Source: Nocardia cyriacigeorgica
GTDB taxonomy: Bacteria; Actinomycetota; Actinomycetes; Mycobacteriales; Mycobacteriaceae
Assembly: GCF_029868385.1 (NCBI RefSeq)
Contig: NZ_JARWNX010000020.1
Location: forward strand, 62,001-126,000
Reading direction: 5' to 3'
Length of the DNA stretch: 64,000 bases
The position numbers and the translations under genes were made by a program. Below, one piece after another: positions 43,982 to 53,743 of the stretch (the stretch's first letter is position 1; the number at the start of each line of letters is the position of its first letter). The notes beneath the pieces are model-generated. The model did no database searches and was not told where the DNA came from. It saw only the letters and a list, made by a program, of their open reading frames with translations.

Positions 43982-45832
43982 TTGCCTGAGCACGAAGGCG
44001 GCCGCCTCGCCTCGCTTCAGCGAGGGCTCGCGCCGGTGGGCGCGTGGTTCAAGGGCGTCGGGACCTCCCTCGGCCATCTGTGGCGGCGATCGCTCCAGTT
44101 GCGCGTCATCGTGTCGACGTTGACGCTGTCGTTGATCGTCATCACCATTCTCGGTGTGGTGCTCACCAGCCAGATCACCGATCGGCTGCTCGACGCCAAG
44201 ATCAACGCGGCGGTCGAGGAGATGGACCGTGCCCGCGGCACGGTGCAGAGCCAGTTGCAGGGCGCCCACGACCCCGCGCTGATGCGACAACGCCTCGCCG
44301 ACGCCCGCAGCGTGCTGTCCGACAGCGGCGGTGAGACCCGCTCCGGTAGTGCGGCGGGCAGCTTCGATTCGGCGTTGAGCGTCGTCGGCGGCACCCCGCC
44401 ACAGCAGATCGCGGTCGGCCCGATCGACCAGATACCGGACGAGCTGCGCCGGTTCGTCCAGGGCAATCAGGTCAGCTACCAGTTCGCCACGGTGTCGGAC
44501 CCCGACGGCTATCGGGGGCGGGCGCTGATCATCGGCAGCCCGAGCGCCGACAATCCGACGCTGGAGACCTACCTGATCTTCCCGCTGGCCAACGAGGAGC
44601 GCTCGCTGGCGCTGATGCGCGGCACCATGATGGTCGGCGGCCTCGTCCTGCTGGTGCTGCTGGCCGCGATCACCGCACTGGTCACCAGGCAGGTGGTGCT
44701 GCCGATCCGGTCGGCGGCGCGGATCGCGAGCCGATTCGCCGACGGGCGGCTGCGGGAGCGGATGCTGGTGCGCGGTGAGGACGATATGGCGCGGCTGGCC
44801 GAGGCGTTCAACGAGATGGCCGAGAGCCTGTCCAACCAGATCACCCAGCTCGAGGAGTTCGGCAATCTGCAACGCCGGTTCACCTCCGATGTCAGCCATG
44901 AGCTGCGCACGCCGTTGACCACGGTGCGCATGGCCGCCGATCTGATCCACAGCAGCAGCGAGGACCTCGATCCCGCGCTGGCGCGCAGTGCGGAACTGCT
45001 GGTCACCGAACTGGACCGGTTCGAAGGACTGCTCAACGATCTGCTCGAGATCAGCCGCCACGACGCCGGTGTGGCCGAACTCCAGGTGGAATCGCTCGAT
45101 GTGCGCATGTGCGTGCGTGCCGCGATCTCCACGGTGCGCCATCTGGCCAAGGAGTCCGGGGTCGAGGTCGTCACCGATCTGCCGGAGGAGCCGGTGGTGG
45201 CGGAGGTCGATCCGCGGCGAGTGGAGCGGGTGCTGCGCAATCTGCTGGCCAATGCCATCGACCACAGCGAGGGTAAGCCGGTGCTGATCAGGATGCGCGG
45301 CGACAGCGAGGTCAATGCGGTCGCGGTGGTCGTGCGCGATCAGGGCGTCGGCCTGCGTCCGGGTGAGGAGAAGCTGGTCTTCAGCCGCTTCTGGCGTTCG
45401 GACCCGTCGCGGATGCGGCGCTCCGGCGGTACCGGGCTCGGATTGTCGATCAGTGTCGAGGACGCCAACCTGCACGACGGCAAACTGGAGGCCTGGGGCG
45501 AACCGGGCGTCGGCGCCAGTTTCCGGCTGACGCTACCGCTGGTGCGTGGTCGCAAACTCGGCAAGAGCCCGCTGCCACTGGAGCCCGGTGCGCGCAAGGC
45601 CCGCGGCGCGGCGCCGGACCCGGAGGCGAACGGCACGGAGGCGACCGCCGAGCAGACGGCACCGGGCACACCTGCCGCCGCCGGCACGAGCGAGGCTCAG
45701 GCGTCGGGTCCCGCCGACTCGCACGGTCAACCGTCGGACCCGGGCGACGGTGCCAACGCGGCGCCCGGCGGCGACTCCTCGGGGTCACCCACCGATGCCG
45801 TGCTCACCGACACCGGAGACAAACAGCCATGA
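43982..45832 (+). CDS. mtrB: Sensor histidine kinase MtrB
   Basis: 616 residues. First membrane helix at about 42-62 ([20 protein letters not shown]), an extracytoplasmic domain of about 150 residues, a second helix near 222-242, HAMP, then the phospho-acceptor block [20 protein letters not shown] with His306, and the ATPase motifs [20 protein letters not shown] and [10 protein letters not shown]. The last 100 or so residues are a Pro/Ala/Gly-rich low-complexity tail. It phosphorylates MtrA. TTG 43982 is used because GGAGG lies upstream and no ATG or GTG is in frame nearby. The stop overlaps lpqB. Confidence 0.94.
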   Translation: MPEHEGGRLASLQRGLAPVGAWFKGVGTSLGHLWRRSLQLRVIVSTLTLSLIVITILGVVLTSQITDRLLDAKINAAVEEMDRARGTVQSQLQGAHDPALMRQRLADARSVLSDSGGETRSGSAAGSFDSALSVVGGTPPQQIAVGPIDQIPDELRRFVQGNQVSYQFATVSDPDGYRGRALIIGSPSADNPTLETYLIFPLANEERSLALMRGTMMVGGLVLLVLLAAITALVTRQVVLPIRSAARIASRFADGRLRERMLVRGEDDMARLAEAFNEMAESLSNQITQLEEFGNLQRRFTSDVSHELRTPLTTVRMAADLIHSSSEDLDPALARSAELLVTELDRFEGLLNDLLEISRHDAGVAELQVESLDVRMCVRAAISTVRHLAKESGVEVVTDLPEEPVVAEVDPRRVERVLRNLLANAIDHSEGKPVLIRMRGDSEVNAVAVVVRDQGVGLRPGEEKLVFSRFWRSDPSRMRRSGGTGLGLSISVEDANLHDGKLEAWGEPGVGASFRLTLPLVRGRKLGKSPLPLEPGARKARGAAPDPEANGTEATAEQTAPGTPAAAGTSEAQASGPADSHGQPSDPGDGANAAPGGDSSGSPTDAVLTDTGDKQP

Positions 45833-47652
45833 CCATGCGGTCCACCGATTCCAGCCATTCGCGGCGCGGGCGAATCCTCGCCGCGCTGGCGATGACGCTG
45901 GCCGGGGTGCTGCTGCTGGGTGGTTGCGCGAGCCTGCCGGAATCCTCACAACCGCAGGCACTCGGCACCATCAACCGGGAGCCCACCTCCGCGGGTCCGC
46001 CCGCGCCGCTCGAGGGCCGCGATCCCGGCCTGCTCCTGTTGGATTTCCTACAGGCCAGCGCGGACCCGACCACTCGGCATCTGGCGGCCCGGCAGTACAT
46101 GAATCCGTCGGCGGCGACCAAATGGAACGACGCGGCGGGCACGGTGATCGTGGAACGGCCCGACACCCTGCTGGAAGAACGCACCGAGAACACCGCCACC
46201 TACCGGATTCGCGCGCAACGCGTCGCCGAACTCGCCCCCGACGGTGCCTACCGGGCCATCGACGGACCGCCACTCGAGTACAAGGTCGAGATGAGCCGGG
46301 TCGACGGTGAATGGCGTATCGATGATCTGCCCGACGGTGTCGTCATCGACAAGCCCGCCTTCGCCAAGTTCTATCGCCGGTACGTGCTGTACTTCGTCGA
46401 TCCGACCGGCAACGCGGTGGTCCCCGATCCGCGCTGGATCGCCTCGCCGAAGGATCAGCTCACTCAGCGGCTGCTCACCCTGCTCGGTGAGGGACCGCAG
46501 CCAGCCATCGCGCCGGTGGTGCTCAATCAGCTCGACGCCGGGCGGGTGACGTTGCGCGGTCCGATCACCAAGGCCAATGGTGATCCCGACGAGGTCGGCG
46601 TCGGCCTCGGCGGTGTGCGCATCGACTTCGCCGGAGCCTCCGAACTCGCGCCGCGTGAACGTGAACTGCTCGCCGCCCAGGTGGTGCTCACCCTCGCCAA
46701 GGCCGACATCCTCGGTCCGTACCTGCTGCTGGCCGACGGTAAACCGCTCGACGAGCGGTTCGCGGCCAACGGCTGGTCGGTCGCCGATGTGCACCAGTTC
46801 AGCCCCGAGGCGTACGCCCAGAACCGGACCGGTCTGCACGCCCTGCGTGATGGCGCCCTCGTCGAGGTGAACAATGGCGGAACAGCCCCGGCCCCCGGCT
46901 ATTTCGGTGCGGTGCGCAATCTGCAATCGGCCGCGCTGACTCCCGACGGGCAGTTCGTCGCCGCGGTCGCCGACGCCGGGCGTCCCGCACCGGAGCCGCC
47001 ACGCACCCTGATGGTGGGTAGCTACGGCGGCAATCAGTTCCCGGTCGCGGAGGGGACGACCATCAGCCGTCCGTCGTGGTCGGTCGACGGCTCGGCGGCA
47101 TGGGCGGTGATCGATGGTGAGCGGGTGATCCGGGTGGTCAACGACCGCTCCACCGGTAACGTCTCGGTGCAGGACGTGGACACCTCGGCGCTGACCAGCG
47201 GTTCCAGTGGGATGCGGTTGCCGATCACCGAGATCAGGATCGCGCGCACCGGTGTGCGGGCCGCGCTGATCGCGGACGGCAAGGTGTACGTGGCGGTGGT
47301 CGAACGACGTCAGGACGGTAGATTTGCGCTGACCTCGCCGCTGCCCATCGCGGTCGGTCTCAGCACGCCAGCGGTCTCGTTGAACTGGCTGACCGGCGAC
47401 ACCATCATCCTGGCGCGCGAAGGCGATGTCGACCCGATCAGCACGGTGTCGATCGATGGCTCCCAGCTCATCTCGCAGACCACCCGCAACCTCACCCCAC
47501 CGGTACGGTCGGTCACCGCCGCCCCCGACCATCAGTACGTCGCCGACTCGCGTGCCGTCCTGGAGTTCACCACCAATCCCGAAGGCGGCGAACAATACTG
47601 GCGTGAGGTCCCCGGCCTCGGCGCCAGCGCGGTACCGGTTCTTCCCGGCTGA
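45829..47652 (+). CDS. lpqB: Lipoprotein LpqB, MtrAB-associated
   Basis: 607 residues. The signal is basic ([19 protein letters not shown]) and ends in the lipobox LLGGC, with lipidation at about residue 33. A GerMN-like domain follows ([35 protein letters not shown]), then a beta-propeller-like C-terminal half ([21 protein letters not shown]). LpqB binds the sensor domain of MtrB and affects its activity. ATG 45829 overlaps the mtrB stop by four bases; ATG 45835 is also in frame. Confidence 0.93.
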   Translation: MTMRSTDSSHSRRGRILAALAMTLAGVLLLGGCASLPESSQPQALGTINREPTSAGPPAPLEGRDPGLLLLDFLQASADPTTRHLAARQYMNPSAATKWNDAAGTVIVERPDTLLEERTENTATYRIRAQRVAELAPDGAYRAIDGPPLEYKVEMSRVDGEWRIDDLPDGVVIDKPAFAKFYRRYVLYFVDPTGNAVVPDPRWIASPKDQLTQRLLTLLGEGPQPAIAPVVLNQLDAGRVTLRGPITKANGDPDEVGVGLGGVRIDFAGASELAPRERELLAAQVVLTLAKADILGPYLLLADGKPLDERFAANGWSVADVHQFSPEAYAQNRTGLHALRDGALVEVNNGGTAPAPGYFGAVRNLQSAALTPDGQFVAAVADAGRPAPEPPRTLMVGSYGGNQFPVAEGTTISRPSWSVDGSAAWAVIDGERVIRVVNDRSTGNVSVQDVDTSALTSGSSGMRLPITEIRIARTGVRAALIADGKVYVAVVERRQDGRFALTSPLPIAVGLSTPAVSLNWLTGDTIILAREGDVDPISTVSIDGSQLISQTTRNLTPPVRSVTAAPDHQYVADSRAVLEFTTNPEGGEQYWREVPGLGASAVPVLPG

Positions 47653-47716
47653 TCACCCGGCCGCGGCGGGTGCGGACCCGGCCGTTCGTGTCGGTGGGTG
47701 CGGGCACACTCCGAGG

Positions 47717-48349
47717 ATGCGGACGCTACTGGATCTGGTGCTGCCCGTGGAATGTGCCGGTTGCGGGCTCGCCGGTATCGGTTGGTGCGCGCGGTGCGCC
47801 GCCCATCTGGCCGCAGCGCCGTGCCGAGTGCGCCCGCGCACCGATCCGGGTGTCCCGTGCTGGACGCTGAGCCGCTACGCGGGCCCACCACGGCGCGCGA
47901 TACTGGCCGCCAAGGAGCGTCGACGCCGGGATCTGGCCGAACCACTCGGTCGCGCGCTGGCCGGTGGGCTGGCCCGATTGCGGGCCCATACCCGCCCGCT
48001 GGTGCTGGTTCCGGCGCCGAGCCGGCGGGCCGCGGCGCGCCGGCGTGGCGGCGATCCGGTGGCGCGTGCGGCCCGCGCGGCGGCGAGTTGGCTGCCGGAT
48101 AGCCAGCTGCGGCCGATATTGGGTGTGTGGCGCGGTGTACACGATTCGGTGGGGCTTTCCGCTGGTGAACGCAGGCACAATCTGCGAGGCCGTATCATCA
48201 CCGCCCCGCAGCCGGGAATCACGGCAAACGCCCAGGTCGTAGTGGTAGACGATGTGCTGACGACCGGCGCGACGGCCGCGGAATCGGTGCGTGCGCTGGC
48301 TGGCGCCGGAGTGCCGGTACACGCCGTGTTGACGCTGTGTGCGGCTTGA
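47717..48349 (+). CDS. ComF family phosphoribosyltransferase-like protein
   Basis: 210 residues. N-terminal zinc ribbon CAGC...CARC (about residues 13-29). LVLVPAPSRRAAARRRGGDP and the PRPP-binding VVVVDDVLTTGATAAESV are the phosphoribosyltransferase signatures. In other bacteria ComF proteins take part in DNA uptake or repair; no competence genes are near, and this position between lpqB and hpf is conserved in mycobacteria (Rv3242c). ATG 47717 follows CCGAGG. Confidence 0.85.
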   Translation: MRTLLDLVLPVECAGCGLAGIGWCARCAAHLAAAPCRVRPRTDPGVPCWTLSRYAGPPRRAILAAKERRRRDLAEPLGRALAGGLARLRAHTRPLVLVPAPSRRAAARRRGGDPVARAARAAASWLPDSQLRPILGVWRGVHDSVGLSAGERRHNLRGRIITAPQPGITANAQVVVVDDVLTTGATAAESVRALAGAGVPVHAVLTLCAA

Positions 48350-48544
48350 CTTCAGGAAATTTGCGTGAACAGTGGCGGACCAGCGGTTGTCGTACTAGCG
48401 TCGCGGTCACACACCCGAACCGGCAGTTTGGAGGTGGGTCTCGGACAACTGGTGCCGAGCGTCTGTCATCCGACGAGATCGATCGGCACTGCTCAATCCC
48501 GCCGCACGCCAGTCGAGTCGTGCGGCCAGATCCGGGAGGTACGC

Positions 48545-49276
48545 GTGACGACTTCTTCACGACCTTCAGTGCAAGATGTAGATCCTTCGACGCTGGAAGC
48601 TCAGCGGGACGACCAACCCGAAGCGGACCGCCAACGAGCCACCCGCGCCGACATCGTGGTGAAGGGCCGCAATGTCGAGGTGCCCGACCATTTTCGAATC
48701 TATGTGTCGGAGAAGCTATCTCGACTGGAACGATTCGACCCGTCGATATTCCTGTTCGACGTCGAACTGTTCCACGAGCGCAATCGTCGTCAACGCAAGG
48801 CCTGTCAGCGCGTGGAGATCACCGCCCGAGGTAAAGGTCCGGTCGTGCGCGCCGAAGCGTGCGCCGACAGCTTCTACGCCGCTTTCGAATCGGTGACGGC
48901 GAAACTGGAGAGCAGGCTGCGCCGGACCAAGGATCGCCGCCGGGTGCACTACGGCGAGAAGACGCCGCTGTCGGTCGCCCAGGCCACCGCTGATCTGGTG
49001 GACGACGCGCTGTTCGAACCGGGCGGCGGCGCCCATGAGCATCCGGACGAGGGTCGCGGCCGGGATACGGGCGAACATACGGACTACGCGGCCGGGCCCG
49101 GGCATATCGTGCGGACCAAGGTGCATTCGGCGACGCCGATGACCGTCGACGACGCGCTCTATCAGATGGAACTCGTCGGACACGATTTCTTCCTCTTCCA
49201 CGACAAGGAGACCGACCGTCCCTCGGTGGTCTACCGCAGACATGCCTTCGACTACGGTTTGATCCGACTGGCCTGA
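48545..49276 (+). CDS. hpf: Long-form ribosome hibernation promoting factor
   Basis: 243 residues. The N-terminal S30AE domain (ADIVVKGRNVEVPDHFRIYV to LESRLRRTKDRRRVHYG) binds the ribosomal decoding site. A linker of about 50 residues leads to the C-terminal dimerisation domain (KVHSATPMTVDDALYQMELV, HDFFLFHDKETDRPSVVYRR), which joins two 70S ribosomes. GTG 48545 follows GGGAGGT. The preceding 195 bases hold no gene; a TACTAGCGT near 48390 could be a -10. Confidence 0.92.
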   Translation: MTTSSRPSVQDVDPSTLEAQRDDQPEADRQRATRADIVVKGRNVEVPDHFRIYVSEKLSRLERFDPSIFLFDVELFHERNRRQRKACQRVEITARGKGPVVRAEACADSFYAAFESVTAKLESRLRRTKDRRRVHYGEKTPLSVAQATADLVDDALFEPGGGAHEHPDEGRGRDTGEHTDYAAGPGHIVRTKVHSATPMTVDDALYQMELVGHDFFLFHDKETDRPSVVYRRHAFDYGLIRLA

Positions 49277-49335
49277 CGGTCACGGCCCGCGGCGGGTCGA
49301 GCCCCGCCGTCCACGGCCATCCGATATTTCCCGAC

Positions 49336-49367
49336 GACCCGGTCGGTGCGCACGCACCGGCCGGGTC
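49336..49367 (+). terminator. Terminator after hpf
   Basis: GACCCGG...CCGGGTC outer and GGTGC...GCACC inner stems with a small internal bulge, followed by a T-containing run (TCGTCGTTTTCG). Confidence 0.55.
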
Positions 49368-49399
49368 TCGTCGTTTTCGGCGAACCCCTCGACGGTCAA

Positions 49400-49418
49400 C
49401 TTACTTGGGAGTAAGTTG
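49400..49418. promoter_or_regulatory. Lipid-module operator, thiolase copy
   Basis: CTTACTTGGGAGTAAGTTG fits TTAC-N6-GTARGTT, shared with two sites at 52.1 kb and one at 54.9 kb. With the two flanking bases on the left it forms a 9-bp inverted repeat (CAACTTACT / AGTAAGTTG). Confidence 0.5.
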
Positions 49419-49446
49419 AATGGACCGATGGCTGAAAGGAATTCGC

Positions 49447-50739
49447 ATGGCCTCCAGAGCTGCTCGCCGTGCCGTGATCGTCTCCGGCGCACGCACCCCG
49501 TTCGTCCGGGCGTTCACCGATTACACCCGGCTGGATTCGATCGACCTCGCCGATATCGCGGTGCGCGGCCTGCTGGAACGTACGGGTCTGGCCGGTGATC
49601 AGGTGCAGGCCATCGTGTGGGGTGGGGTGGTGTTGCCGAGCGCCGCGCCGAATATCGCCCGCGAGATCGCCCTGGATCTGAAACTGGATCCGGGATGCGA
49701 GGGCTACACGGTCACCCGGGCGTGCGCGTCCGGTTTGCAGGCGGTGACATCGGCGGCGGCTGCGATCGAGCGTGGTGAATACGACATCATGATCGCGGGC
49801 GGCAGTGATTCCACCAGTGGCGCCGAGGTCAAACTGCCGCAGAAGATCGTGCACGCGATGGCCCCGCTGGCCTTGGGTAAACCGAAGCCGAAGGATTATC
49901 TATCGGCTATATCGCAGCTCGCGCCGTTCACCGATCTGCTGCCGACGCGACCCAAGATCGCCGAACGCACCACCGGCGAGGTGATGGGGGAGTCGGCCGA
50001 GAAGATGGCGCGTATCCACGGCATCGACCGCGCCGCCCAGGACGAGTTCGCCGCCCGCTCCCATCATCGTGCGGCCGCCGCCATCGCCTCCGGACGCTTC
50101 GATGGCGAGGTGCTGGCGGTCGATACCCCCGACGGCGTCCGGATCACCCGCGACGGCTTGGTCCGCGCCGATACCAGCGTCGAGAAGCTGGCCAGGTTGA
50201 AGCCGGTGTTCGCCGAGGACGGCAGCGTCACCGCGGGTAATGCCAGCCCGCTCACCGACGGCGCGTCGGCGGTGCTGCTGATGAGCGAGGAGACCGCGGT
50301 GGCGCTCGGCTATCGTCCGCTCGCCGCGTTCCGTTCCTGGAGCTATGTCAGCGTCGATCCCACCGATCAGGTGCTCATCGGTCCGGCGATCTCCATGCCG
50401 CGCGCACTGGACAAGGCGGGCATGACCCTGGCCGATATCGACCTGGTCGATATCCATGAGGCCTTCGCAGCGCAGACCCTGTCGGTGTTGTCGGCATTGG
50501 CCAGCGACGAATGGGCCAAGACTCGCCTGGATCGCGACACCGCCGTCGGTGAGGTGGATATCGACACGCTGAACGTGCACGGCGGTTCGGTATCCATCGG
50601 CCACCCGTTCGGTGCGACCGGTGCGCGGATGGTGACGACCGTGGCCAACGAGCTGGCGCTGTCCGGCAAGCAGACGGCGCTGCTCGGGATCTGTGCGGCG
50701 GGTGGCATCGGCGCATCGGCGGTCCTCGAGCGGGTCTGA
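49447..50739 (+). CDS. Acetyl-CoA C-acyltransferase (FadI-like thiolase)
   Basis: 430 residues of the thiolase family. N-terminal VIVSGARTPFVRAFTDYT; the acylated Cys lies in VTRACASGLQAVTSAAAA; the active-site His is in NVHGGSVSIGHPFGATGARM; and the second Cys is in GICAAGGIGASAVLERV. It resembles FadI, the thiolase of fatty acid breakdown. ATG 49447 is used because AAAGGA lies seven bases before it; ATG 49420 is in frame. It faces the desaturase genes, separated by a terminator, and carries a promoter motif that they share. Confidence 0.9.
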   Translation: MASRAARRAVIVSGARTPFVRAFTDYTRLDSIDLADIAVRGLLERTGLAGDQVQAIVWGGVVLPSAAPNIAREIALDLKLDPGCEGYTVTRACASGLQAVTSAAAAIERGEYDIMIAGGSDSTSGAEVKLPQKIVHAMAPLALGKPKPKDYLSAISQLAPFTDLLPTRPKIAERTTGEVMGESAEKMARIHGIDRAAQDEFAARSHHRAAAAIASGRFDGEVLAVDTPDGVRITRDGLVRADTSVEKLARLKPVFAEDGSVTAGNASPLTDGASAVLLMSEETAVALGYRPLAAFRSWSYVSVDPTDQVLIGPAISMPRALDKAGMTLADIDLVDIHEAFAAQTLSVLSALASDEWAKTRLDRDTAVGEVDIDTLNVHGGSVSIGHPFGATGARMVTTVANELALSGKQTALLGICAAGGIGASAVLERV

Positions 50740-50756
50740 ACCGGACGCACAGTGAA

Positions 50757-50789
50757 AGATCCGCCCGAGTCAGGACTTCGGGCGGATCT
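50757..50789. terminator. Bidirectional terminator between thiolase and desaturase
   Basis: AGATCCGCCCGA and TCGGGCGGATCT form a perfect 12-bp stem with a 9-base loop between converging genes. Confidence 0.7.
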
Positions 50790-50844
50790 GCACTCTCGCT
50801 TGCCTCGCGCGCCATCCCCTGTCGGTCTGCGCACGCTCGGCGGT

Positions 50845-52098
50845 CTAGCCGATCGGCAGTGCCCTACGGGCGAAGCGCCTGCGCCCTTCGGCCAATGCCG
50901 TGCGCAGGCCGCGGCGGCGGCCGGTCACCGGGTCGTAGGAGGCGGTGGTGTTGCCGTTGAACTTGCGCTCGGAGGCGGTTTCGGGCGCATCGTCGGCGGT
51001 GTCGCGCAGGTACTTGTTCGGCAGCGACAGCTTGAGGATGGTGCGCCAGGATTTGAAGTACTGCACCGGCAGTGAACCGGTGGTGTAGGGCAGGTCGTAC
51101 TTCTCGGCCAGCGCGCGCACCCGCACGGCGATATCGGCGTACCGGTTGCTCGGCAGGTCGGGGAAGATGTGGTGCTCGATCTGGTGGCTCAGGTTGCCGG
51201 TCATGAAGTGCATGACCGGGCCGCCGGAGATGTTGGCGCTACCGAGCATCTGCCGCAGGTACCACTCACCCTGCGTTTCATTGTCGATATCGGCCTTGGT
51301 GAACTTCTCCGCACCGTCGGGGAAGTGGCCGCAGAAGATGACGGCGTTGGTCCAGACGTTGCGGACCATATTGGCGGCCAGGTTCGCGGTGAGCGTGCTG
51401 AAGAACGCGGGGCCGGTCAGCAGCGGGAAGACGACGTAATCCTTGAGCGTCTGCTTGCCGATCTTGGTGAGCACCTCCGACCGCTTGCGCTCGAATTCGG
51501 CGCGCTCCGGAGTGCCGGGCTGGTATTTGCCCGCGGCGAGCTTGCCCAGCTCCAGATGCTGGATGGCGACGCCGTATTCGAAGAACAGCTGCAACACCAG
51601 GTTGTAGATCGGGTTGCCGAGGTAGAACGGCCGCCAACGCTGGTCGCGGGTGACGCGCAACAGGCCGTAGCCGATGTCGTCGTCCATGCCGAGCACATTG
51701 GTGTACTTGTGATGCAGGTAGTTGTGGGTGTGCTTCCAATGCTTGGCCGGGCCGGTGTTGTCCCATTCCCAGGAGCTGGAGTGGATCTCCGGATCGTTCA
51801 TCCAGTCCCACTGCCCGTGCATGACGTTGTGCCCGATCTCCATGTTCTCGATGATCTTGGCGGTGCCGAGCAGGGCGACTCCGGCCAGCCAGGCCGGTGG
51901 CAGGAAGCTGGCGAACAGCACCGTGCGGCCGCTGATCTCGAGCGCACGCTGCAACCGGATGACATTGCGGATGTAGCGCGCGTCCCGTTCACCACGTGAG
52001 GATTCGATTTCCCGCCGAATCGCATCGAACTCCGCGCCGAGTGCTTCCACATCGGCTTCGGTGAGGTGCGCGTACTCCTTGACATCCGAGATCGCCAT
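50845..52098 (-). CDS. Membrane fatty acid desaturase (DesA3-like)
   Basis: 417 residues with three His boxes for the di-iron centre: GHNVMHGQWDWMND (about 90), HTHNYLHHKYTNV (about 123) and HQIEHHIFPDLPSNRYADI (about 305). Two membrane hairpins (VLFASFLPPAWLAGVALLG and the VVFPLLTGPAFFSTL region) surround them. DesA3-type enzymes put the delta-9 double bond into stearoyl-CoA, giving oleoyl chains for membrane and storage lipids, with electrons from the ferredoxin reductase encoded upstream. ATG 52098 lies seven bases after TACTGT, so the mRNA is probably leaderless. Confidence 0.9.
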   Translation of the reverse strand: MAISDVKEYAHLTEADVEALGAEFDAIRREIESSRGERDARYIRNVIRLQRALEISGRTVLFASFLPPAWLAGVALLGTAKIIENMEIGHNVMHGQWDWMNDPEIHSSSWEWDNTGPAKHWKHTHNYLHHKYTNVLGMDDDIGYGLLRVTRDQRWRPFYLGNPIYNLVLQLFFEYGVAIQHLELGKLAAGKYQPGTPERAEFERKRSEVLTKIGKQTLKDYVVFPLLTGPAFFSTLTANLAANMVRNVWTNAVIFCGHFPDGAEKFTKADIDNETQGEWYLRQMLGSANISGGPVMHFMTGNLSHQIEHHIFPDLPSNRYADIAVRVRALAEKYDLPYTTGSLPVQYFKSWRTILKLSLPNKYLRDTADDAPETASERKFNGNTTASYDPVTGRRRGLRTALAEGRRRFARRALPIG

Positions 52099-52102
52099 GG
52101 CG

Positions 52103-52136
52103 GTTACAGTACCGTAAGTTACGAGACCGTAGGTTA
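52103..52136. promoter_or_regulatory. Promoter and double operator of the first desaturase gene
   Basis: Two 19-bp copies overlap: GTTACAGTACCGTAAGTTA (52103-52121) and GTTACGAGACCGTAGGTTA (52118-52136). The minus-strand -10 TACTGT (52106-52111) lies inside the first copy, seven bases before the start codon, so binding would block transcription. Confidence 0.55.
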
Positions 52137-52194
52137 TCGAGAACTCCGCCGAAACTGTGGCAAATCCCGCATTGCGATTACCCGGTCAGAGCTG

Positions 52195-53625
52195 TTATTT
52201 TGCCGCGCGCCGCAGACGGTATTCGCGACGCAGTGACTCGCGTTCGGCCTTGGCCTTCTCCTTCAGCGAGCGCTTGGCCTCGCGCAGCACATCCTTCTCG
52301 TGGCGCGCCTTCTCCTTGAGGGCGCGCTTGGCTTCGCGCAGCACCTCTTTCTCGTGCCGCGCCTTCTCCTGCAACACCGTCTTGGCCTCGTGCAGGGCCG
52401 ACCGCAGGCCGCGACGGCGACCGGTCGCCGGGTCGATGGACCAGTGCAGATGTTCGGTCCCGGTCCAGGTGGTGACCGGGGCGGGCAGGGTGATTCCGGC
52501 GAATTTGCGTTCGGAGGAGGTCTCGGGCGCATCGTCGGAGGTGCGGCGCAGGAACCGGTCCGGGAGGGCGAGTTTGTGGATGGTGCGGAACGCCAGCAGG
52601 TACTGCTTGCCCAGCGAGCCCGTGGTGTAGGGCAGGTCGTACTTGTCGCACAGCTCGCGCACCCGCGCGGCGACCTCCGGGTACCGGTTGCTCGGCAGAT
52701 CGGGGAACAGGTGGTGTTCGATCTGGTAGCAGAGGTTGCCGCTCATGAACGCCATGGTCGGCCCGGCCTTGAAATTGGCGCTGCCGAGCATCTGACGCAG
52801 ATACCATTCGCCGCTGGTCTCGCCCTCGAGCTGTTCGATGGTGAACTTCTCGGCGCCGTCGGGGAAATGGCCGCAGAAGATCACCGCGTAGGCCCACAGA
52901 TTGCGGATCAGGTTCGCGGTGGCGTTGGCCTTCAGCGTCGAGGTGAAGGCGGGGCCGGTGAGGGCGGGATAGAACACGAAGTCCTTGGCGACCTGCCTGG
53001 CGATCTTGCGGCCGAACACGATGTTCGGTTCGGACCGCAGCTGACGCGGCGGCACGCCGGACAGTTCCTTCTCGATGCTCCAGTCGTGCAGCGCGATGCC
53101 CCACTCGAAGGTCGCCGCCAGGATCAGGTTCGCCACCGGTTGCACCAGATGCACCGGCCGCCACGGCTCGTCCCTGGTCATCCGCAGGATGCCGAAACCC
53201 AGGTCCTCGTCCTTGCCGAGGACGTTGGTGTAGGTGTGATGGGAGTAGTTGTGCGCCCGGCGCCACTGCGCCGACGGGCCGGTCATATCCCATTCCCACG
53301 TACTGGAGTGGATTTCGGGATCGTTCATCCAATCCCACTGACCGTGGCTGATGTTGTGGCCGAGTTCCATGTTCTCGATGATCTTGGCCACCGACAGCAG
53401 CGCGGTGCCCGTCACCCAGGCCCAACGGTTACGGCTGCCGAACAGCACCGCGCGACTGGCGACCTCCAGGGCGCGCTGTGCGGCGATGGTGCGGCGGATG
53501 TACTTGGCGTCGCGTTCACCCAGCGACTGCTCCACCGAACGACGCACGGAATCGAGCTCGTGCCCGAGGGTCTCGATATCGGTGGCCGTGAGATGGGCAA
53601 AGGCTTTGATGTCGGTGATGGCCAC
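52195..53625 (-). CDS. Second membrane fatty acid desaturase, with charged repeat tail
   Basis: 476 residues. The His boxes GHNISHGQWDWMND, RAHNYSHHTYTNV and YQIEHHLFPDLPSNRY match the first desaturase, with which it shares most of its length. It differs by an added C-terminal tail of about 70 residues of alternating Lys/Arg/Glu/Ala that includes an 18-residue repeat (KARHEKEVLREAKRALKE), probably a single alpha helix. GTG 53625 is chosen because AGAAGGGA lies upstream and it matches the first desaturase (AITDIKAFAHL versus AISDVKEYAHL). Confidence 0.88.
   Translation of the reverse strand: MAITDIKAFAHLTATDIETLGHELDSVRRSVEQSLGERDAKYIRRTIAAQRALEVASRAVLFGSRNRWAWVTGTALLSVAKIIENMELGHNISHGQWDWMNDPEIHSSTWEWDMTGPSAQWRRAHNYSHHTYTNVLGKDEDLGFGILRMTRDEPWRPVHLVQPVANLILAATFEWGIALHDWSIEKELSGVPPRQLRSEPNIVFGRKIARQVAKDFVFYPALTGPAFTSTLKANATANLIRNLWAYAVIFCGHFPDGAEKFTIEQLEGETSGEWYLRQMLGSANFKAGPTMAFMSGNLCYQIEHHLFPDLPSNRYPEVAARVRELCDKYDLPYTTGSLGKQYLLAFRTIHKLALPDRFLRRTSDDAPETSSERKFAGITLPAPVTTWTGTEHLHWSIDPATGRRRGLRSALHEAKTVLQEKARHEKEVLREAKRALKEKARHEKDVLREAKRSLKEKAKAERESLRREYRLRRAAK
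52271..52378 (-). repeat. 54-bp tandem repeat encoding an 18-residue helix unit
   Basis: CGCTTGGCCTCGCGCAGCAC at 52271 recurs as CGCTTGGCTTCGCGCAGCAC at 52325, 54 bases on, within the desaturase tail. The units encode KARHEKDVLREAKRSLKE and KARHEKEVLREAKRALKE, with a decayed third unit beside them. Confidence 0.7.
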
Positions 53626-53743
53626 CGGCGTCCCTTCTGTTCTTTTCAGCCCGGCGGGCCGTATGCACTCGGCCACTGGGGCCGTAGTCGACTTACCCAG
53701 AGGGTACCCGCCGAACACCTGATCCGGTGGAGCGCGATCGGGC

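Noticed and set aside
53670..53720. Fifth copy of the lipid-module operator before the second desaturase
   Set aside because: TTACCCAGAGGGTA is palindromic but its spacing and right half do not fit TTAC-N6-GTARGTT.
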